A DNA stretch of 23,554 nt from an uncultured Lachnospiraceae bacterium (GTDB taxonomy: Bacteria; Bacillota; Clostridia; Lachnospirales; Lachnospiraceae), in the NCBI GenBank assembly GCA_910584915.1, contig CAJUDM010000041.1:1-23554 (forward strand), written 5' to 3'. Below the pieces are notes generated by a model. It ran no database searches. It saw only the letters and a program-made list of their open reading frames with translations, and had not been told where the DNA came from. A program made the position numbers and the translations under genes. Each line of letters starts with the position of its first letter. Position 1 is the stretch's first letter. Shown here piece by piece: positions 22,094 through 23,554 of the stretch.

Positions 22094-23326
22094 TCATTGA
22101 CTAATACTCTTTCTCTTGTAGCGTCTATCACGATTACTTCCAACCATCTCAATGTCATCTGAAAGCCCCCGCAAAATAACTTTCGTGCGGCTTTCTTTCA
22201 AATCCAACAACTCGCAGAAATCCCAAATACCATACTCTTTTCCTTCTTCCATAAATCCAAGAATTTTATCATACTGCATTTGAGTCTTTTTCGTCACTTT
22301 TTTATCGCCGCTTTTTATCGCCGCTTTTTTATCGCCGCTTTTCTTACTTACATTTTCTTTATCACGCCAAATACCATCTACACCTACTTGTCCATACTGA
22401 CCGTATCTCAGCATAGACATATATTTTTCACATCCTGACGCGTTGATCGAAACACCTCCGTTTTCAGCATCTATGAGCGGAAGCGGCGCATTTACTTTTT
22501 TGCATTCTGCTTTTATCTTTAAAAAGCCTCTGCCCCATGCCTCCACATCCCCTGATCGAAAAGACACATCTGCAATTTTAGGATTATGTGGTACAGATTC
22601 ATGTTTATCATATACACGCTCATCAGTAGGTACACGCTTCGACCACAAGCCCATATTAAATATAACGATTCGATCTTCATATATAGATACCTGAACCGGT
22701 ACACCCGTTGCATAATCCTTATGATTAACTGCATTGAGAAGCAATTCACGAATCATGCCTCTGGTCAACATATAGGTTTCTGTTCGTTGAATGCCTTCAT
22801 AATCTACCAATGCTTTAAAATATTTTGTAAAAATCAGATCAATCGCTTTATCAACCTGTAAGAGAAGCGATCCCTCCACAACATCCTGATACTGCAAATC
22901 CTCTATCGGTTCCGCATTTTCGCCAAAAGCTCCTACCAATGAAAAATAACCGATTTTAATATAGGAACCTGTCACATAACGTTCCGGTGTCGGATGAAAC
23001 AATAGAATTGCCGCTCTCGTTAAATATTCGCCATCAAATAATTTCAAATTGCGTAACAATAACTCATCAGAAACATTTACTTCACTCTCTGTCATCCTGT
23101 TGCTTCTCACTGCTTTCTTTCTAAATGCGTCCAATGCATCTTTACTTAAATCTGACACGCTAACCTCTGGGACAGGAACTGTATCCCACGTTTTTCCGGC
23201 ACGCTCCAGCAGAAAATTTTGCAGTTCAAAGCCATTCAATTCATGCAATGTCGAACCGGAACGTTTATAATATTTTCCATCACACGAAACAACAAAGGGA
23301 TATATTATGATTTCTTTTGTAGCCAC
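22094..23326 (-). CDS. AlbA_2/Schlafen-like ATP-binding protein, N-terminally truncated (probable pseudogene)
   Basis: 410 codons from a GTG at 23326 with no ribosome binding site and an in-frame stop 4 codons upstream. Residues 1-48 (EIIIYPFVVSCDGKYYKRSGSTLHEL, then TWD) match only the second half of an AlbA_2 domain; family members normally have about 75-100 residues before this. The rest is intact: LTRAAILLFHPTPERYVTGSYIKIG (about 102-126), a GHKL-like ATP-site region RGMIRELLLNAVNHKDY (189-205), RIVIFNMG and NPKIADVSFRSGDVEAWGRG (248-267), then a Lys-rich repeat linker and a C-terminal winged-helix-like segment. Such proteins are putative transcriptional regulators often found on mobile DNA. 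The AT-rich composition differs from the neighbouring genes. The truncation breakpoint coincides with an inverted repeat. Confidence 0.8.
   Translation of the reverse strand: MATKEIIIYPFVVSCDGKYYKRSGSTLHELNGFELQNFLLERAGKTWDTVPVPEVSVSDLSKDALDAFRKKAVRSNRMTESEVNVSDELLLRNLKLFDGEYLTRAAILLFHPTPERYVTGSYIKIGYFSLVGAFGENAEPIEDLQYQDVVEGSLLLQVDKAIDLIFTKYFKALVDYEGIQRTETYMLTRGMIRELLLNAVNHKDYATGVPVQVSIYEDRIVIFNMGLWSKRVPTDERVYDKHESVPHNPKIADVSFRSGDVEAWGRGFLKIKAECKKVNAPLPLIDAENGGVSINASGCEKYMSMLRYGQYGQVGVDGIWRDKENVSKKSGDKKAAIKSGDKKVTKKTQMQYDKILGFMEEGKEYGIWDFCELLDLKESRTKVILRGLSDDIEMVGSNRDRRYKRKSISQ
22304..22338. repeat. Three-copy short repeat inside the AlbA_2-like gene
   Basis: ATCGCCGC occurs at 22304, 22317 and 22331, separated by runs of 5 and 6 T. 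In the protein the outer copies read SGDKK and the middle one, in another frame, AAI. The 13 + 14 base periods sum to 27 bases, so the whole tract stays in frame. Such tracts change length by slippage. Confidence 0.75.
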
Positions 23327-23346
23327 TTTAGTTCTCTAAAGTGGCT
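23321..23346. repeat. 11-base inverted repeat at the AlbA_2 truncation point
   Basis: AGCCACTTTAG (23321-23331) and CTAAAGTGGCT (23336-23346) pair perfectly around TTCT. The GTG used as start of the AlbA_2-like frame is inside one arm. On the plus strand TTTT follows (23346-23349), so it could be a terminator read from the left; it could equally be a recombination-site or element-end remnant. Confidence 0.6.
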
Positions 23347-23369
23347 TTTCACGTAAAAAGGCTTTCGGA

Positions 23370-23386
23370 GAAATCAGGATGATTTC
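23370..23386. repeat. Short inverted repeat
   Basis: GAAATCA (23370-23376) and TGATTTC (23380-23386) with a 3-base centre. It is the second of three inverted repeats in about 200 bases of otherwise gene-free AT-rich DNA. Confidence 0.45.
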
Positions 23387-23499
23387 GTGTTATTTTCAGG
23401 GCTCTTTCGGTGGTTTTTTCTTTGATATGCACCCTGTATCTGAGGTTTTTGGAATTTTTGTTATCATGGTGTTATCACAAAACTCTTTCTAATTCATTC

Positions 23500-23516
23500 G
23501 TGCAGACGGTCTGCAC
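23500..23516. repeat. 17-base perfect dyad
   Basis: GTGCAGAC (23500-23507), central G, GTCTGCAC (23509-23516). The 8-base half-sites with a one-base centre look like an operator or recombinase core. No gene is visible between here and the window end. Confidence 0.55.
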
Positions 23517-23554
23517 AATTTATTTTTTCATATCAATCCTACTTCTAATCTCCT

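Noticed and set aside
1..23554. CRISPR arrays, tRNA or rRNA genes
   Set aside because: No regularly spaced direct repeats and no tRNA-like cloverleaf or rRNA sequence were recognised on reading the window.

Overview
The window looks like a chromosomal segment of a Clostridia-class Firmicute, most likely a Lachnospiraceae-type gut anaerobe. The evidence is the gene order ecfA1-ecfA2-ecfT-truA-rplM-rpsI, AGGAGG-type ribosome binding sites, TTGACA/TATAAT promoters, moderate GC, a TPP-riboswitch-controlled tenA-thiD-thiE operon, and a SpoIID/LysM protein typical of spore formers. No tRNA, rRNA, CRISPR array or complete insertion sequence was seen. Nearly all genes lie on the minus strand; the exceptions are an M15 peptidase, a small HTH regulator and the SpoIID/LysM protein.

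Layout: 1-430 is the edge of something mobile: a minus-strand ribbon-helix-helix-like gene cut by the window start, its promoter, and an exact tandem 11-mer. Then, reading right to left, comes the conserved block ecfA1, ecfA2, ecfT (energising module for vitamin ECF transporters), truA, rplM and rpsI, with an extra strong promoter and a structured leader before rplM and a terminator after rpsI. Divergent from ecfA1 is a membrane-anchored M15 peptidase that appears to be transcribed without a leader; the two divergent promoters overlap in their -35 boxes. An XRE-type regulator follows and overlaps tail-to-tail with an M20 amidohydrolase. That hydrolase ends an operon of a lipoprotein solute-binding protein, a permease and an ATPase for polar amino acids or derivatives, preceded by an unassigned structured 5' leader.

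11250-15967 is a response regulator, a one-membrane-segment histidine kinase, an ABC ATPase and an FtsX-type permease, resembling peptide-antibiotic sensing/resistance modules. The transporter pair has its own promoter with a dyad over the -10. 16320-18744 is the thiamin salvage operon: promoter, TPP aptamer, terminator, tenA, thiD, thiE. 18801-19512 holds an ArsC/Spx-family protein and a small membrane protein. 19867-21849 is the SpoIID + two peptidoglycan-binding + three LysM protein.

The right end (22094-23554) is AT-rich and looks like accessory DNA: an AlbA_2/Schlafen-like ATP-binding protein that has lost its N-terminus, an internal slippage-prone repeat, and a cluster of three inverted repeats. 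I did not find a clear new defence or mobile system. The best leads are the variant TPP aptamer and ThiE active site, the two unassigned structured leaders, the overlapping divergent promoters with a leaderless transcript, and the truncated AlbA_2 locus with its palindromes.
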